Shown piece after piece: positions 21,101-32,100 of a stretch of DNA of 64,000 bases. This stretch comes from Mesorhabditis belari (lineage: Eukaryota > Nematoda > Chromadorea > Rhabditida > Rhabditidae), in the NCBI GenBank assembly GCA_958450365.1, contig CAUEEP010000939.1, positions 434,001 to 498,000 on the forward strand, written 5' to 3'. A program made the translations under genes and the position numbers. Under the pieces are notes generated by a model that saw only the letters and a program-made list of their open reading frames with translations, made no database searches and had not been told where the DNA came from. Position 1 is the stretch's first letter. The number at the start of each line of letters is the position of its first letter.

Positions 21101-23526
21101 TTTGTTTTTTGAAGTGCATTTTGAATGTTTGCTTTTTTTTTCTCAATCGAGTCTTACGCAACGCCTTGAGCTACGATTTTTAAGCACGACTAACAAACTT
21201 TAAGCACGACTAACAAGCTTTAAGCACGACTAACAAGCTTTAGGCTCGACTAACAAGCTTTAAGCACGACTAACAAGCTTTAAGCACGACTAACAAGCTT
21301 TAAGCACGACTAACAAGCTTTAAGCACGACTAACAAGCTTTAAGCACGACTAACAAGCTTTAAGCTCGACTAACAAGCTTTAAGCTCGACTAACAAGCCT
21401 TAAGCTTTAAACCCGACTAACTAACAATGTTTGAGGCTCTCAAAATCGAGAATTTCAAAAGCAATTCGACTATGGAAAATATAGTTTTAAAGCAAAAATT
21501 AAAGCAAAATCTTTCTACTTTCAGATAGGTGACGAAAATTTGCTTTTAAGGAAACTAAAACTGGTTTAGAGAGGGAATTGTAGAAAAATTGAAATGCGAT
21601 CAAACTGAAAAATATTACTCACAGGTATTGGCTCAAAGAAAAGCTAGAAGAAAAAAGTTTTTGAAACCATACTTTTCATATTTGAAGGTTTATATGGTAA
21701 ACAATTGTGTAACCATTAAAATTTGAGACATTTTAGTCTTTTACGAGTCTTATTATAGAGACAAATCTAGTAAATTTTCAGCGATCTTGTAAAAGTAAAG
21801 AATAGTGTGGCTTCTGAAGTAAGTAAGTAAGCTTTTAGCTATTCATTGAAAAGCTATTCATTGAAAAATCGCAAAAAGTTTGAAAGTTCCTCGAGTAGAA
21901 CCTGATTTTTCATCCAATCCCTTTCTTGTATTTGAACTCCAAAACCTTTTTCTTTTTGTAGGCACGATTCCAGCGCTTTGCCGTAGGGTATGGGATTCCA
22001 AAACTTCTTGCAGCTCTTTTGACACTCGATCCAGAGGAAACCTTGTCGAGAAGAATTTTGCGTACAGCAAGCGGATAATATTTCTTGCCCATATCTGAAA
22101 AAAAATCAAAATACAATGTAAATTAGAAATAAAGTATAAAATTAGAAAAAAATTGATTTATGAAAGTTGTTCAATCGCGATTCCAGCGCTTTGCCGTAGG
22201 GTATGGGATTCCAAAACTTCTTGCAGCTCTTTTGACACTCGATCGCTTAGGGGGATCATTACTTTTGCTACTTTTGAGCTTTGAGCCATTACTTTTGAGC
22301 GACCTTAAGTTTTCTTTTTTATGTCATCTTCTAGAAAGCATTCAAGTTATAGTTTTTTTATGTCATCTTCTAGAAAGCATTCAAAATGAGCTGAAACCAG
22401 AATATTTATGAGAAAGCTAGATTTTGTCTTTAAAAATATTACTCTGTGCATTTGTTTTATATGAAAAACCTGAAAAATTTAAGGGGGGTACCTTAAACTT
22501 TTCATTACCTTTGAGCGGCACTGTAAGTAAGCTTTTAGATAAGCTATTTAGATAAGCTATTGAAAAATCGCAAAAAGTTTGGAAGTTCCTGGAGTAGAAC
22601 TTGATTTTTCATCCAATCCTCAAATTTCACAACATCCAATGTCACAAATCCAATGTCACAAACTTCTCCGTTTTCAGGTTCCTTATGCGGGTTTTTACTG
22701 TATGTCGAAAGCGGCTCTGGACATGTATACAAAGTGTTTGGCACAAGAGTTGGCCCCGCACGGGGTCCGATGCAACAGTATCAAGTGGGAAGGGTAAAGA
22801 TCCATTAGCTACCACAAAACTTTAGCCCTGGTCTTGTAAAAACGGAATTTGCGGTGGCATCTGGCATGTGCACACCCGAAACCGTGGACGCTGTATGTTT
22901 TCATTTATGTAACATGATAAAATATTAGGTTATCCCATATTAGGTTAACCATGAAACCAACTTTCACTCCAATCACTAAAATTTGTTTGAAACCGAAAGA
23001 GCTTGCATAGAATGTTCCATCGATCGGCCATTGCCATTGGAAATCCAACTTTGCACCCTTTGGCGGGATGCGCCATTATAATTTTTTACTTTTAGCCATG
23101 ATCATCATTACATTTTAGCCATTTTCAGGCCTATGAACAACGAGCACAGTTGAGTGCAATGGGACGGAGTGCCAAGCCGGAAGAGGTGAGCTATTAAGAT
23201 AAACTGATTTCGGGATGATTTTGATGTTTAAAAGTTGACTCTAGCTTGTAACTACGTTGAGAACGAAACGTCTAAAGTTAGCTCTAAGTCTAAGTCTAAG
23301 TCTAAGTCTAAAAGTCTAAAAATCAAGGGTTAAATTCATTCATTCATTCATTCATTCATTCATTCATTCATTCATTCATTCATTCAAATTCATTCATCAA
23401 GGGTTTGATATTCAGATTGCCAAGTCGATCTACTTTTTGGCCAGCTCGGCCAGCTCGTTCACAACGGGCACAATCATGTTGGTGGACGGGGGACGAATGC
23501 TTGGACCTGCACAAAAAACGAATTAA
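15132..23526 (+). CDS. Classical short-chain dehydrogenase/reductase (SDR), 10 exons
   Basis: Exons: 15132-15153, 18119-18168, 18213-18302, 18482-18574, 20224-20312, 20356-20446, 22678-22784, 22826-22892, 23129-23185, 23416-23526. All junctions are GT/AG and the phases agree, giving 258 aa, the usual SDR length. The Rossmann cofactor motif TGASSGIG is at residues 7-14, NNAG at 87-90, the catalytic Asn at about 112, Ser at 138/139 in NVSSVGS, and Tyr152/Lys156 in YCMSK. PGLVKTEF and the C-terminal GTIMLVDGG are also typical. It should be a soluble NAD(P)-dependent oxidoreductase; the substrate cannot be told. The short first exon (MKVVLVTG) is supported by exact phase. Intron 1 (about 3 kb), intron 4 (holding mariner M2) and intron 6 are full of repeats, while the coding exons have no disruption. 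Confidence 0.94.
15460..16549. repeat. Tandemly duplicated block in SDR intron 1
   Basis: Segment GTAACAAGAACACGTAGTAT (15460 on) recurs at 16138, and the roughly 290-bp stretch from 15590 recurs at 16255-16549, 660-680 bp apart and almost identical. A small third piece (GATTAATACTCTTGAGAAGA) is at 17813-17846. On the minus strand the block contains CTAATAAACAGTAAC, which may be a retrotransposon terminal signal, but the family is not identified. Confidence 0.85.
16560..16885. repeat. Dispersed repeat B, copy 1
   Basis: The sequence around AAGATTTAGATCTTTAAAGC and GTAAGTAAGTAGGCGTTTGC is repeated at 17450-17790. The two copies differ by a few substitutions and a 20-bp insertion in copy 2. 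Between the copies lie two tRNA-like sequences. Confidence 0.85.
16983..17055 (-). tRNA. tRNA-like sequence C (degenerate)
   Basis: On the minus strand box A is GGTGGCCTAGGGGATAGTG and box B is GGGCTCAATTCC. The T stem and acceptor do not pair well. It resembles sequence B near 2.6 kb. It points toward sequence D, 110 bp away. Confidence 0.45.
17164..17238 (+). tRNA. tRNA-like sequence D (degenerate)
   Basis: Box A is ATGGCCGAGTGGGTAAGAG and box B is GGGTTCAATTCC. A five-base-pair stem GCCTA/TAGGC occupies the anticodon-arm position, with a six-base loop instead of seven. Probably not a working tRNA. Confidence 0.5.
17450..17790. repeat. Dispersed repeat B, copy 2
   Basis: Second copy of the 16560-16885 repeat in the same orientation, still inside SDR intron 1. 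Confidence 0.85.
18311..18367. repeat. (TTTG)n microsatellite in SDR intron 3
   Basis: About 14 copies of TTTG lie just after the exon 3 donor. Confidence 0.97.
18863..20152 (+). mobile_element. Mariner element M2, full length but inactive, in SDR intron 4
   Basis: The terminal inverted repeats TTGGGTTGGTGCATTGAAAA and TTTTCAATGCACCAACCCAA are flanked by TA. The transposase remnant begins near 19068 (MSCFMSSYKSTGL), continues with LLELITNDHRVSSRELGEEL (second HTH) and reaches the third catalytic block YSPDLAPSDYYLF near 19850. The first catalytic block reads VTGGEKW, so the Asp codon is changed to Gly. A small duplication before the HDNARPHV block shifts the frame, and other stops are present. 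It lies entirely in an intron of the SDR gene and in the same orientation. Confidence 0.93.
20667..21011. mobile_element. Foldback repeat in SDR intron 6
   Basis: The segment TTGATTTTGGTATCATTC plus GCGCAATTTTATTCTGCATC occurs once inverted (about 20667-20735) and twice direct (about 20798-20870 and 20936-21010). The first two form a hairpin around GCCCCGCCCACAATAGGCAG. No coding capacity. Confidence 0.8.
21178..21420. repeat. 20-bp minisatellite, about 12 copies, SDR intron 6
   Basis: The unit is TAAGCACGACTAACAAGCTT, with GCTC variants near both ends. Confidence 0.96.
21910..22092 (-). pseudogene. Transposase N-terminal HTH fragment
   Basis: On the minus strand the frame from 22092 reads MGKKYYPLAVRKILLDKV and then AARSFGIPYPTAKRWNR, a helix-turn-helix of the kind found at the start of Tc1-like or pogo-like transposases. 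It stops after about 60 codons. Pieces of the same sequence recur at 22178-22246 and 22565-22620, so this part of SDR intron 6 holds at least three fragments of one element. The superfamily is uncertain. Confidence 0.6.
23284..23400. repeat. (TCTAAG)n and (ATTC)n microsatellites, SDR intron 9
   Basis: A short TCTAAG run near 23286-23310 is followed by about 14 copies of ATTC at 23334-23392, just before exon 10. Confidence 0.95.
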
Positions 23527-24240
23527 CGAAAAAGTCATGATATTCAGCCTGGTTTCCATCGATTTACTAGTAAATTTTATCTAATAACAATAAATATTGA
23601 CAAGATTGTTTTCTTTTTCTAATGTTTTTACTGTAAAAAAGATTCCCCGGTTCTTTCGATCATTTTCGTTTCCCAACTCTTTAAAAAGTCGAATGGTTTT
23701 GTTGACGAGGCTTCGGTTTACGCCCAGAGGCCCAGACGATCCTTTATCTCCCGTGTTTTAAATCCCTTTCGATGAAGATTGATGATTGAAGAACGATGAT
23801 TGAAGATCGATAATTGAAGATCGATGATTGAAGATCGATCATTGAAGATCGATCATTGAAGGAACCAATTCTGCATATAAAGAAACCAAATTTGTACAGA
23901 AAAGGAAGGTCGATGATTGAGGCTCGATTTTTGAAGATCGATGTTCAAAGGTCGATGATTGAAGATCGATGATCGACAATCAAAGATCAATAATCAAAGA
24001 TCGATGAAGCGAGCGTTTGACCATTCTAAAAAACACCATTTATTGTAACAAGTTTAAAACAAAACGCATTAAAGAGAAAAAGAACAAAAATCCTTTTACC
24101 TAGCTAGCAAAATACGAAGAGCTATTTGTTTTTGTAAGCGCATCCTCGAGGACGTAATTATGGCCCACTCTGCATAAAAGTCGTCAAACACAGAAACACA
24201 GATCACTTGTCCAGGTTTTGACAAAATCAGAGCAATCGGT
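23527..24240. repeat. SDR 3' flank with GATTGAAGATCGAT repeat
   Basis: The SDR stop is followed by AT-rich DNA with a possible AATAAA within ACAATAAATATTG near 23588. From 23772 to 24005 words of GATTGAAGATCGAT repeat irregularly. No gene is supported. Confidence 0.7.
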
Positions 24241-24245
24241 GTATC

Positions 24246-25085
24246 GATTTGCTCAATTTTGAGCTCAACAAGCCAAGATCAGTTTTCAGTTTTCAAGATC
24301 AGTTTTCGAGATGCGCTTGATAAAGAAACTTTCATGAGATTTTGGATGAACTATAGCCTGTTTGCAGGGCGCAACGACTACCAAAGCAATCACGTGAAAG
24401 GCGCATTCATGTTGCACGAGTTTAATCAAAAACCCGAATTGCCAGTTTAAGAATGCGCAAGAAGTGGAGATTTGGATGACCTAATCTGAATTTGGATTTG
24501 GTTGACCTAATTTGGATGACTTAATCACAGAATCAAGAGTTCTTCGATAAGGGGATCCGCAATCTAAAGCAACGTTGGAGGGATTTTATAGATAACGATG
24601 GTGCTTATTTTTTTTGAATAAATTGTTACCTAAAGGAATTTTGACTAAATTTAATGTTTGTCAAAAAAAACGAAATTTCTTTTGCATCAACCTAGTAAAA
24701 GGAAATACTCTGAGGTAATTTATGAAGTGATTCTGGTGAGTGAAAGGAAGTGAAGGAAGTCAAAGGAAGGCAAAGGAAGGTAAAGGAAGGCAAAGGAAGG
24801 CAAAGGAAGTCAAAGGAAGTGAAGGGAGTGAAGGAAGTGAAGGAAGTCAAAGGAAGTCAAAGGAAAAGTGACGCCGAAATCTTCCCCAATTCAGTCGACA
24901 ACTGGCTAGGGATTTGGACTTCAACTCTGTTCATTCAGTTCTCCAAAAATGAGCCTTGGTTTTTTCCGCGGCTACCCATCCCCAATGTACAGAAGTACAG
25001 AAACCCGAATTATTTCAAGGAACGCACTGCACACTACAATAGCCTAATATCTAGCTTCCAGCTTCTTTATGAACAATTTCTATGA
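24246..25085 (+). other. Coding-like fragments of unknown identity
   Basis: Two open plus-strand frames (about 24259-24450, containing FMRFWMNYSLFAGRNDYQSN, and 24870-25079, containing FFPRLPIPNVQKYRNPNYF) have protein-like composition but no family match I recognise. A GGAAGTCAAAGGAAGGCAAA minisatellite lies between them (24742-24868). They could be exons of the ShKT gene fragment that follows, but no phase-consistent splice chain was found. Confidence 0.3.
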
Positions 25086-25090
25086 TTCAG

Positions 25091-25365
25091 GATTGCTGGA
25101 ACGAGAACCAATGTTGTCAGGGATGGGCGGCAAGGGGCGAATGCACAACGAACAGGGGATACATGCAAGATTTCTGCAAAGCTTCCTGCAATATCTGTCG
25201 ACCAAATCCATCAATTTGTGATGGTTCGTGGAAATCGTTTCGTTTCTGATCTTCCATTCATTTTCCAGATTGTTTTCCAGATTGCTCTGATCGTCATCGA
25301 ACGTGCGGCTCTTGGGCGAGCACCGGTGAATACACAAAAGAACCCTGATTGGATGACTGAGGTGA
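25091..25365 (+). pseudogene. ShKT (SXC) domain gene fragment, probably broken
   Basis: After an acceptor (ATTCAG) the exon 25091-25249 encodes a full six-cysteine ShKT module: DCWNENQCCQGWAARGEC, then NRGYM and CKASCNIC, ending in a stop. A second module follows (about 25269-25360; DCSDRHRTCGSWASTGE), where the next Cys is Tyr and an extra base shifts the frame before NPDWMTE and a GTGAGA donor. ShKT modules occur in many secreted nematode enzymes such as astacins and tyrosinases. The damaged second module suggests a decaying gene, or that the first stop is real. No upstream catalytic domain was found. Confidence 0.6.
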
Positions 25366-25466
25366 GATACTGTACTCATTCTACAGTATTCCGTATCTAA
25401 GTTTACCAGTTTAGTGTTTCTAGTTCGAGCCTATCAAAGAAAAAAGTCGATTTTATTCAACACACA

Positions 25467-27174
25467 CTAGATTTTATTCAACGAGCAATACAAGAAAAGA
25501 GCTGTATCAAAGTGCTCGGCCATTTTCATCTCTCCAATGTCTTTCCACTGTTCCCACGACTGCGCATCCTTAAGTGGTGGCATCGATTTCTTTTCCGTCA
25601 TCAGCAATTGATCCAAACTAATCCAGTTCTCGTCTTTTCTAAACGATAACATAAAAATATCGAATCATCAACTCTTACTTGTAAACCTTTTCCTCTTTCT
25701 GCGGTTTCATGTGATAAGTGTACTTGACGTAATACTCCCACGGCTTGCTATACGAGGACAACTTGTTCCCATAAACCAATGGGCCGTCACGAATGGCGAT
25801 CGCGGTGAAGCGGAGCATCTTCAGCACACCGTTATTCTCGACATCGCGAGCACACGAGCAAACGGTTGACGAGGGTGGATTCTGCTTGACCATTTCGTAC
25901 TCTTTCAGCACCATCGCCCATGCTTCTTCCATGTGAAATGCGTGAACGACTCGCTCCAGTGGAGAGAAGTATTTGATGTCCCAACCCTTTTCGTTCATGT
26001 GAGAGAGCACCTGAAAAAAAGCTGCTTTGTAAGAGAAAGCTGCTTTGTGCTTCTTTTTGAGGGAAAACTCGGAGTTAGTTCAAAATTGAGCTATATCGCG
26101 AATGAGAAAATAAGATCATTTTTTAGCATACAGTAATCCGTTAGTTTTGTTAAAACTGATTTTTTTATAGGTGGACGGTCCAGAAGTGCTGCCACTCCCA
26201 TCCGGTTTTCAAAAAGAATCGGATCAGGACCGATCCGATCCGATCTTTTTGAAAGCTAGCCCGATCGGATTTGGTTTGATAGATCCGACCAATCGGGCTA
26301 GCCCGATCGGATCTGATTTGATAGATCCGACCGATCAGAGCGTCTCTGGGGCTCTGCGAAATGGAGGAAAAAAAGCACAGAGGGCAGGCACTTCCTTTCA
26401 AGCTATTTGGCCAAGTTTATCTCCAACAAGAAATTGGAGACAACCATATGTACGATTGGATCTTTTCGCTTATTTCAACGATATCAATGGTCATGAAATC
26501 TTGAAGATATACAGAGAATGATTTGAATTTTCATTTAAAAAAAGAAATTAATCGTTTTGTTCTACAAATAACAGAAATATGAGCCTAGAACGGATTATTA
26601 GGATGATTTATTTCTGGTCACGCTGTATTAGCCTTTTCATTTGAGCTACTGTAGCTTTGCCTAGACCTAGCTTTACCTACTGTAGCTTCTCTATTACCAG
26701 CGCAGGTAAAGAACAAAGTTGCAACCACGGAATACATTGTGATTTGTAGAGTGGCCCTGGAACTCGAGGTATTCAGTGGTACGCAATTTGACCCTTTACC
26801 CGAACCACTAATAGAGAAAATACGGTAGGTATTCGGTATCGGCTCACCTCGTCCAACGTCTTCATCCCATCCGTCAAATACATCGCATCGCTGGGCCCAC
26901 GCCGATCGGGCGCATTGGGCAGAATGGCCGGATCGGCGAACGAGTCCATGTTGATCGTCGGCACCGAGTTGTTCTCGTTCGTCGTCGGCTCGAAACGTTG
27001 CAGAATGCGGACGCTCATCGAGTGGATTGCATGCCCGACATTCACCCCAAACCAATCCGAAGTACCAGCCAACTTCAGCACATCCATACATTGCGTTTCA
27101 GTATCAACACGCGGAGCCGCCGAGGACACTTCAACGATGCCAATAATCACCAGAAAATATACCAGAAAATTCAT
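25467..27174 (-). CDS. Secreted 276-aa protein of unknown family, 3 exons
   Basis: Exons (5' to 3'): 27174-26848, 26010-25679, 25638-25467; phases agree. The N-terminus MNFLVYFLVIIGIVEVSSAA is a clear signal peptide, probably cut near SSA-AP. Notable features are a CSC motif (VCSCARDVENNGVLKML), WEYYVKY and two regions rich in Met/Trp/Lys toward the C-terminus. I do not recognise the family; it may be nematode-specific. The start at 27174 is preferred to the in-frame ATG at 27237 because a TATA box lies between them, about 40 bp upstream. AATAAA occurs in the last codons and again 12-17 bp downstream of the stop. Confidence 0.75.
26250..26345. repeat. 41-bp direct repeat of GATCGG-rich sequence
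   Basis: GCTAGCCCGATCGGATTTGG...GATAGATCCGACC occurs twice in tandem within the first intron of the secreted-protein gene. Each copy is rich in the palindrome CCGATCGG. Confidence 0.8.
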
Positions 27175-27212
27175 TTTAGAATGAAACGTTGTTAACTGAG
27201 CTTTCCATTTGG

Positions 27213-27220
27213 CTTTTATA
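27213..27220 (-). promoter_or_regulatory. TATA box of the secreted-protein gene
   Basis: TATAAAAG on the minus strand lies 39 bp upstream of the ATG at 27174. The spacing fits a transcription start very near the start codon. Confidence 0.6.
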
Positions 27221-27239
27221 CAAACGATTGTTTTCATTT

Positions 27240-28020
27240 TTCATTCATTTATGCAAAACCTTTAAAAAAAATTAATTTTACTTTGTTTTTGGCGCCAGCA
27301 TTATTTGAATTGTGAAAAAATTCACGTCACTCAAATTGGAATTGAGAATTTTGCTAATTTTGCTAAATGTACTCTTGTTATGCTTTGCTTGAAGTGTTTA
27401 TTTGTGCAGAGAGGCTTATCTAAGAAATCAAATCTTGATGACATCTGTTCTGATAACTATTTTTGGGCATAATATTTTCACCGTTCTTGCAAAAAAAGCA
27501 AAAATGACTAAAGAAAACAAGAAAACGTTGATTATTTCCCGGTTGCGACGTAGCACAGATTTGCATATTTCAACTCCATTTAAACTTTGAACTAAAATTT
27601 ATTCCACATAAAAGCATAAATTCATTTCAAACAGTTTCCATTATTATTGACGACTTCCGCTCATTTTACAGGCAATTTGCGGCAATTTACAATTGAATTG
27701 TATGAGTTATAAATTTCTTGGAAACGTTAATTTCTTGGAAACGTTAATTTGTTGGAAATTTATTAAACAGAAATAATACAAATTTGATTTGAGAAAGCCT
27801 TTCTAAATAAAAATTTCTAAATTCTCGCGCGACGTCGCACTCCAATTGACGTCGCTGCCATTTGAAGGTAGTCGATGGGAGCGCCGCGTCGTCGTTTCTT
27901 TTTCGTTCTCAAATCATTTTTTTGGAAATTCAGATTTTCAAATCATTTGTTTTTGTCAGATTATTTGAAAGTATTGTTTTACTGAATAAATTTTGTGTTT
28001 CTCTTTGAAATAAGAAAGCA
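27240..28020. other. Intergenic; mariner tail fragment
   Basis: 27586-27700 matches the 3' end of the mariner family of 18.9 kb (TAAAATTTATTC, TTATTATTGACGACTTC, TTTTACAGGCAATTTGCGG) but lacks its terminal repeat. The rest is AT-rich, with a GC-rich island at 27828-27895 that shows no gene features. Confidence 0.6.
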
Positions 28021-28022
28021 AT

Positions 28023-28600
28023 CTATTGGGTTGGTGAATTGAAAACTGCGGGACTTTGAACTAAAATTTATTCAACATTCAACATAAAACCATCATTCCA
28101 AATAATTTCCATTATTATTGACGACTTCTGCCCATTTTACAGGAAATTTGCGGATTCCTCGTTCCTAGTAGGATTTTGGTTTTGAATCGAAAAACTTTTG
28201 GAGCCAATTTCTAACTGCTTCTTCCGAATCGAAGTGTTCTCCCGCAAGCTCATTACTCATAGTCCGGAATAAATAGTAATCAGAAGGGGCGAGGTCCGGA
28301 CTGTATGGGGGATGCGCCAAAAGTTCCCAGCCAAGGCTGCTTATTTTAGAGCGAGTCAGTTTTGCAACATGTGAGCGCGCGTTGTCGTGGAGGAGAACGA
28401 TCTTTGACTTGGAAGGGCCTATTCTTCTTTGGGGATTTATTCACCTTTTCCAACTGTTCACTGCATTTGATTGAATTAAGGGTCTTCTTGCTATCCAGCA
28501 ACTCCCACTACACCACTCCCTCCCTATCCCAAAAAATGCCGAGCATAAACTTCTTCTAGTGCAAATCGGGCTTGGGGTCACTTTCGGGTTTTTTTGGGAC
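28023..28600 (-). pseudogene. Mariner M4, 3' half
   Basis: It begins at the terminal repeat TTGGGTTGGTGAATTGAAAA and runs through the C-terminal half of the transposase on the minus strand. The third catalytic block YSPDLAPSDYYLF and the second block LLHDNARSHV are both readable. The HDNAR block is not preceded by the small duplication found in M2 and M3. The copy ends near 28600, where it joins CACCCTGTATA. Confidence 0.88.
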
Positions 28601-28639
28601 ACCCTGTATATGGCATATCGTATCTAAACTGTATATCAG

Positions 28640-29190
28640 TGGCATAGTTAGAATCCTATTTCAGTGCGTTTTAAAGGGACTGGCGCCAAAGCGGCGCGGT
28701 GCGCTTTCTAAAGCGTGGATACGCTACCGTATCCCGCACAAAATTTCCCCTTTTGCCATTCTTTTCATTTTTCGGCATTCCGATGAAATCATGAATGTTG
28801 TCCGGCGTCTATGCCGAGTCCCGCTAATTTTTTTCCCCCTTTGTAAAATTTATTATGTTCTTGTAGCGCGCTTTTAAAGTACCTCCTCTCCCCTCGTTCC
28901 TTCCCTCCTTTATTTTGTTCTGCCTATGTTTCTTGTTTAAATCTCTAAAATGGTTTTGTTTTGCTTCCCTCGGCTCCCTTCTACTCCATTATCTTCGAAT
29001 CTTTTTGTTCGTGCCGTATAAACTTAGCTTAATCAATTCTCTTTCAACTAAAACACATAAAATCTACCAAATCAGATTGATGCGATCTTCTTGGCATTCT
29101 TCTTGACATTCTTCTTCTTGGGTTTTGTGTCTAATTATTTTAGAAAAGGACTGATGAGTGAAAGGATATTGGGTAAGGTTAGATGTTACT
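28640..29190. repeat. Dispersed repeat D, copy 1
   Basis: A block of about 540 bp (starting TAGTTAGAATCCTATTT, with GGATACGCTACCGTATCCCG and ATTATGTTCTTGTAGCGCGC) matches 55945-56650 closely. Copy 2 has additional AGCATTCTTCTTCTT repeats. In copy 2 the block lies inside a TIR element, but here only a CACCCTGTATA-like end is adjacent. Confidence 0.88.
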
Positions 29191-29197
29191 AACAGCA

Positions 29198-32100
29198 TCA
29201 AATTACCCTCTGAATCAGTCTCGTAGCCAGAATTTCGCGACTTTCAGTCTCTGCAATGCTCTGGAGGAGAAGACGGAGAAATCTTCAAAAAATAACCGTT
29301 TCCACGAAGAGAGCAAGCATCGCATAGTATTTTGACTCTAGGAAACACGAAAATGTAGATATTTGAGTTCTAATTCTTGTTTCAAAGTCTTCTAATACCA
29401 AATCTTTTATTACAATTGACAAAACAACTTCTATTCGATCTCATTACTCCAACTTACATTCAACCATTTAATTGATTTGAGCCCGTCAAATGCGTAAGTA
29501 CCCAAATTTGCAACAAAAAACAAACAAATAACAACCAATAGAAATTTGAGTGGATTCGTCTTTTGTCTAGTTGTCGATTCTTTTTGAACGGTTTTAGATG
29601 ACATAACAAAAAACTCGGGAATCCATTCAGCTCTGAAATTTGTAAAGTTCCCCTTTGAGGTCTCCTTTGACTAATATCAAGCTACTATATAGTTAGAACA
29701 AACGTTTCTTTACGCCATTTGAACTGCAGCCGAATCTGAATGCTTTTCGATATTTCCTCAAAGCAAAGACTGAAGAAAGGCCAATTTATCTTTTTCTCGC
29801 GCTAAATTTTCTTGATTAAAATAGCTGAGGTTTTGATTTTATATAAACAGTTATCTGATTTCTGTATATGTATGATGAATAAAAGTTAATTCTATATTTA
29901 TTTTTTCAAAAAACCCCAAAACTTACCACTTCATCATCTCGAAGCCAAGCATGGGCTCGTGGATTTCGGAAAGTGATTGCAATTGTTTCACCATCCTTGT
30001 CAAGACAGAAGTTCTCCTATAAAATTGGCTTTCTTAACCATTTTATGAATAAAGACTTTTTTACCTGCTCTGGATTGAGTTCCTGATTGCTGAGCACAAC
30101 CATTCGAATGCCTTTATCCCGTGGTTTTCTTTGCGTGAATCGGACAGCAGGGTTGAAACCAGGAGTGGTCTTCAATTTGAATTGAATCATCGTTTGATCG
30201 AATTTTACATCTAAAATTCAAATTTTACATCAAAAATCTACTTTACATCAAATTATCTTGCTTACCAGAAACTGATAGGAAGTCTTTTACGAGAAGTCCC
30301 TTATAGGAACGGATGTTGAACCCATTCCGCCAAACAAGGCCGCCAAGAAAAGGACGTCGATTAGTGAAACGAGGGAACCAAAGTGAACTAGAATATTCTA
30401 ACTTACTATTGGGTTGGAAAGGAAGTTCTCGGGAAAAGTTTGACTGAGATTTCTTAAACTGGGTACATATTTCTTAGAGGTATTGAGCAAAAAATGTTTC
30501 AGCCAATTCTTTTAGGCAAAAGATCGGGAGTGAAGCACGCGGTGGCTGGTCTTCTCGTAGAAATTCGGCTTCCCGTTGCTGCGGTACAGAGAAAGTATTC
30601 AGTAAGAAAAAGTGAAGCTAGAAAGCTAGCTAGTGAAGCTAGAAAAAGTAAGAAAAAGTAAGAAATCGTAGAAAAGATTCAAGTAAAAGGAAAAGTGAAA
30701 AGATTCAAGTAAAAGTGAGCTAGAATATTCTAACTTACTATTAGGTTGGAAAGAAAGTTCTCGGGAAAAGTTTGACTGAGATTTCTTGCAAACGAATTCA
30801 TCAATTCAAGAACATTTGCTTCTATTATTTACAAGTCAACTCCAAGAAATTACTCGTAAGAAAAATGAGTGCAGCTTTCCCTTAAAATTTTAGAGATTTT
30901 TGAAAAAAGTATTATCTCCCAGCTTAAGCTCAGTTTTTGCTCAGATTCAGCTCAGTTTTTGGAGCAGAAAAATGATTTCTTTCTGAGGTAAAGCTAGTAT
31001 AAATGCAAAGCTAGCAATACGCTCTATAATCTCTATTTTTTGGCCAAAAAATTTTTTACAAAGAAGCTATATTTCAAAAAAATCATTTTTTTGAAATCAT
31101 AGGTGTTTGCTAAAATAGGCGATTCTGAAAAGTTAAAGCATTCAGCATGTAGATAAACTTTGCCTTAGTCATAAATCTAGTACTCTGTACGTCTTTAAAG
31201 TACTTGATTTTAGGTTTTGAATGGAATCTATTGCCTATTCATTAACCCATTAAAAACTTATCTAAAGGTCGGTCACTCAAAAAGTGACCAGTTGCTAAAA
31301 TTTTTGTTGTGAGAGAAGCTTTTAAAGGGTTTCTGTGAAGTCTTTCTTTATTTAAAAGTACATTATCTTGTGCGTATTTGGAATCTTTTTAAACGGATAG
31401 TTTATTATTTTTTAAGATCTTTTTTTCTTGTTTTAGATGACCGACTTCAAATATATCAAGTCTGCCTACTTTACGACTTCAAACTGGGCAAAACAGCTGC
31501 GGAATCCCATCGAGATTTGGTCAAAGCATTCAGCATGTAGGTAAACTTTGCCTTAATCATAAATCTAGTACTCTGTACGTCTTTAAAGTACATCATTTTA
31601 GGTTTTGAATGGGATTGCATTGCCTATTCATTAACCCATTAAAAACTTATCTTATCGAAAAACTTATTTAAGGCTGGTCACTTAAAAAGTGACCAAATCA
31701 CTTCAGCTGAAGAAATCTTTTGTTTGTTGAACTAAAGCCCACTCTGATCTTTTATCAAAAACTTTTTGAAATATAGGAATGCCCTTCCCGACAAGTTGCG
31801 TTTGATCTTAACCGTGTCTGATTTTAAAAGGGCTATTTCGTTGCATTTTAAGTGACTTTGTGATCTTTTATCTAGTACATTTTTCATGTCGTTTTCGCAC
31901 TTTATTTCTTTCTGAATAAAGTATTTATATTTATAGTCAAGTTTATCAAGAAATCTGGGAGGAATTTATGGCTTGGTTTTCGAGAAATCACGATGCAAAC
32001 TTTTTCTACGAACTTTCTTTCCAACTTTAATATTATTTAGTATTTTAATCATCATTTTAATCATTTAATTATTTAATCATTTAATCATTGAATCATTTAA

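Noticed and set aside
27828..27895. GC-rich island CGCGCGACGTCGCACTCC
   Set aside because: Too short for a gene and no RNA structure or promoter motif is recognisable.
30504..30600. Frame containing KHAVAGLLVEIRLPVAAVQRK
   Set aside because: It lies within a mariner-type fragment; no transposase motif or other family could be recognised, so no function is claimed.
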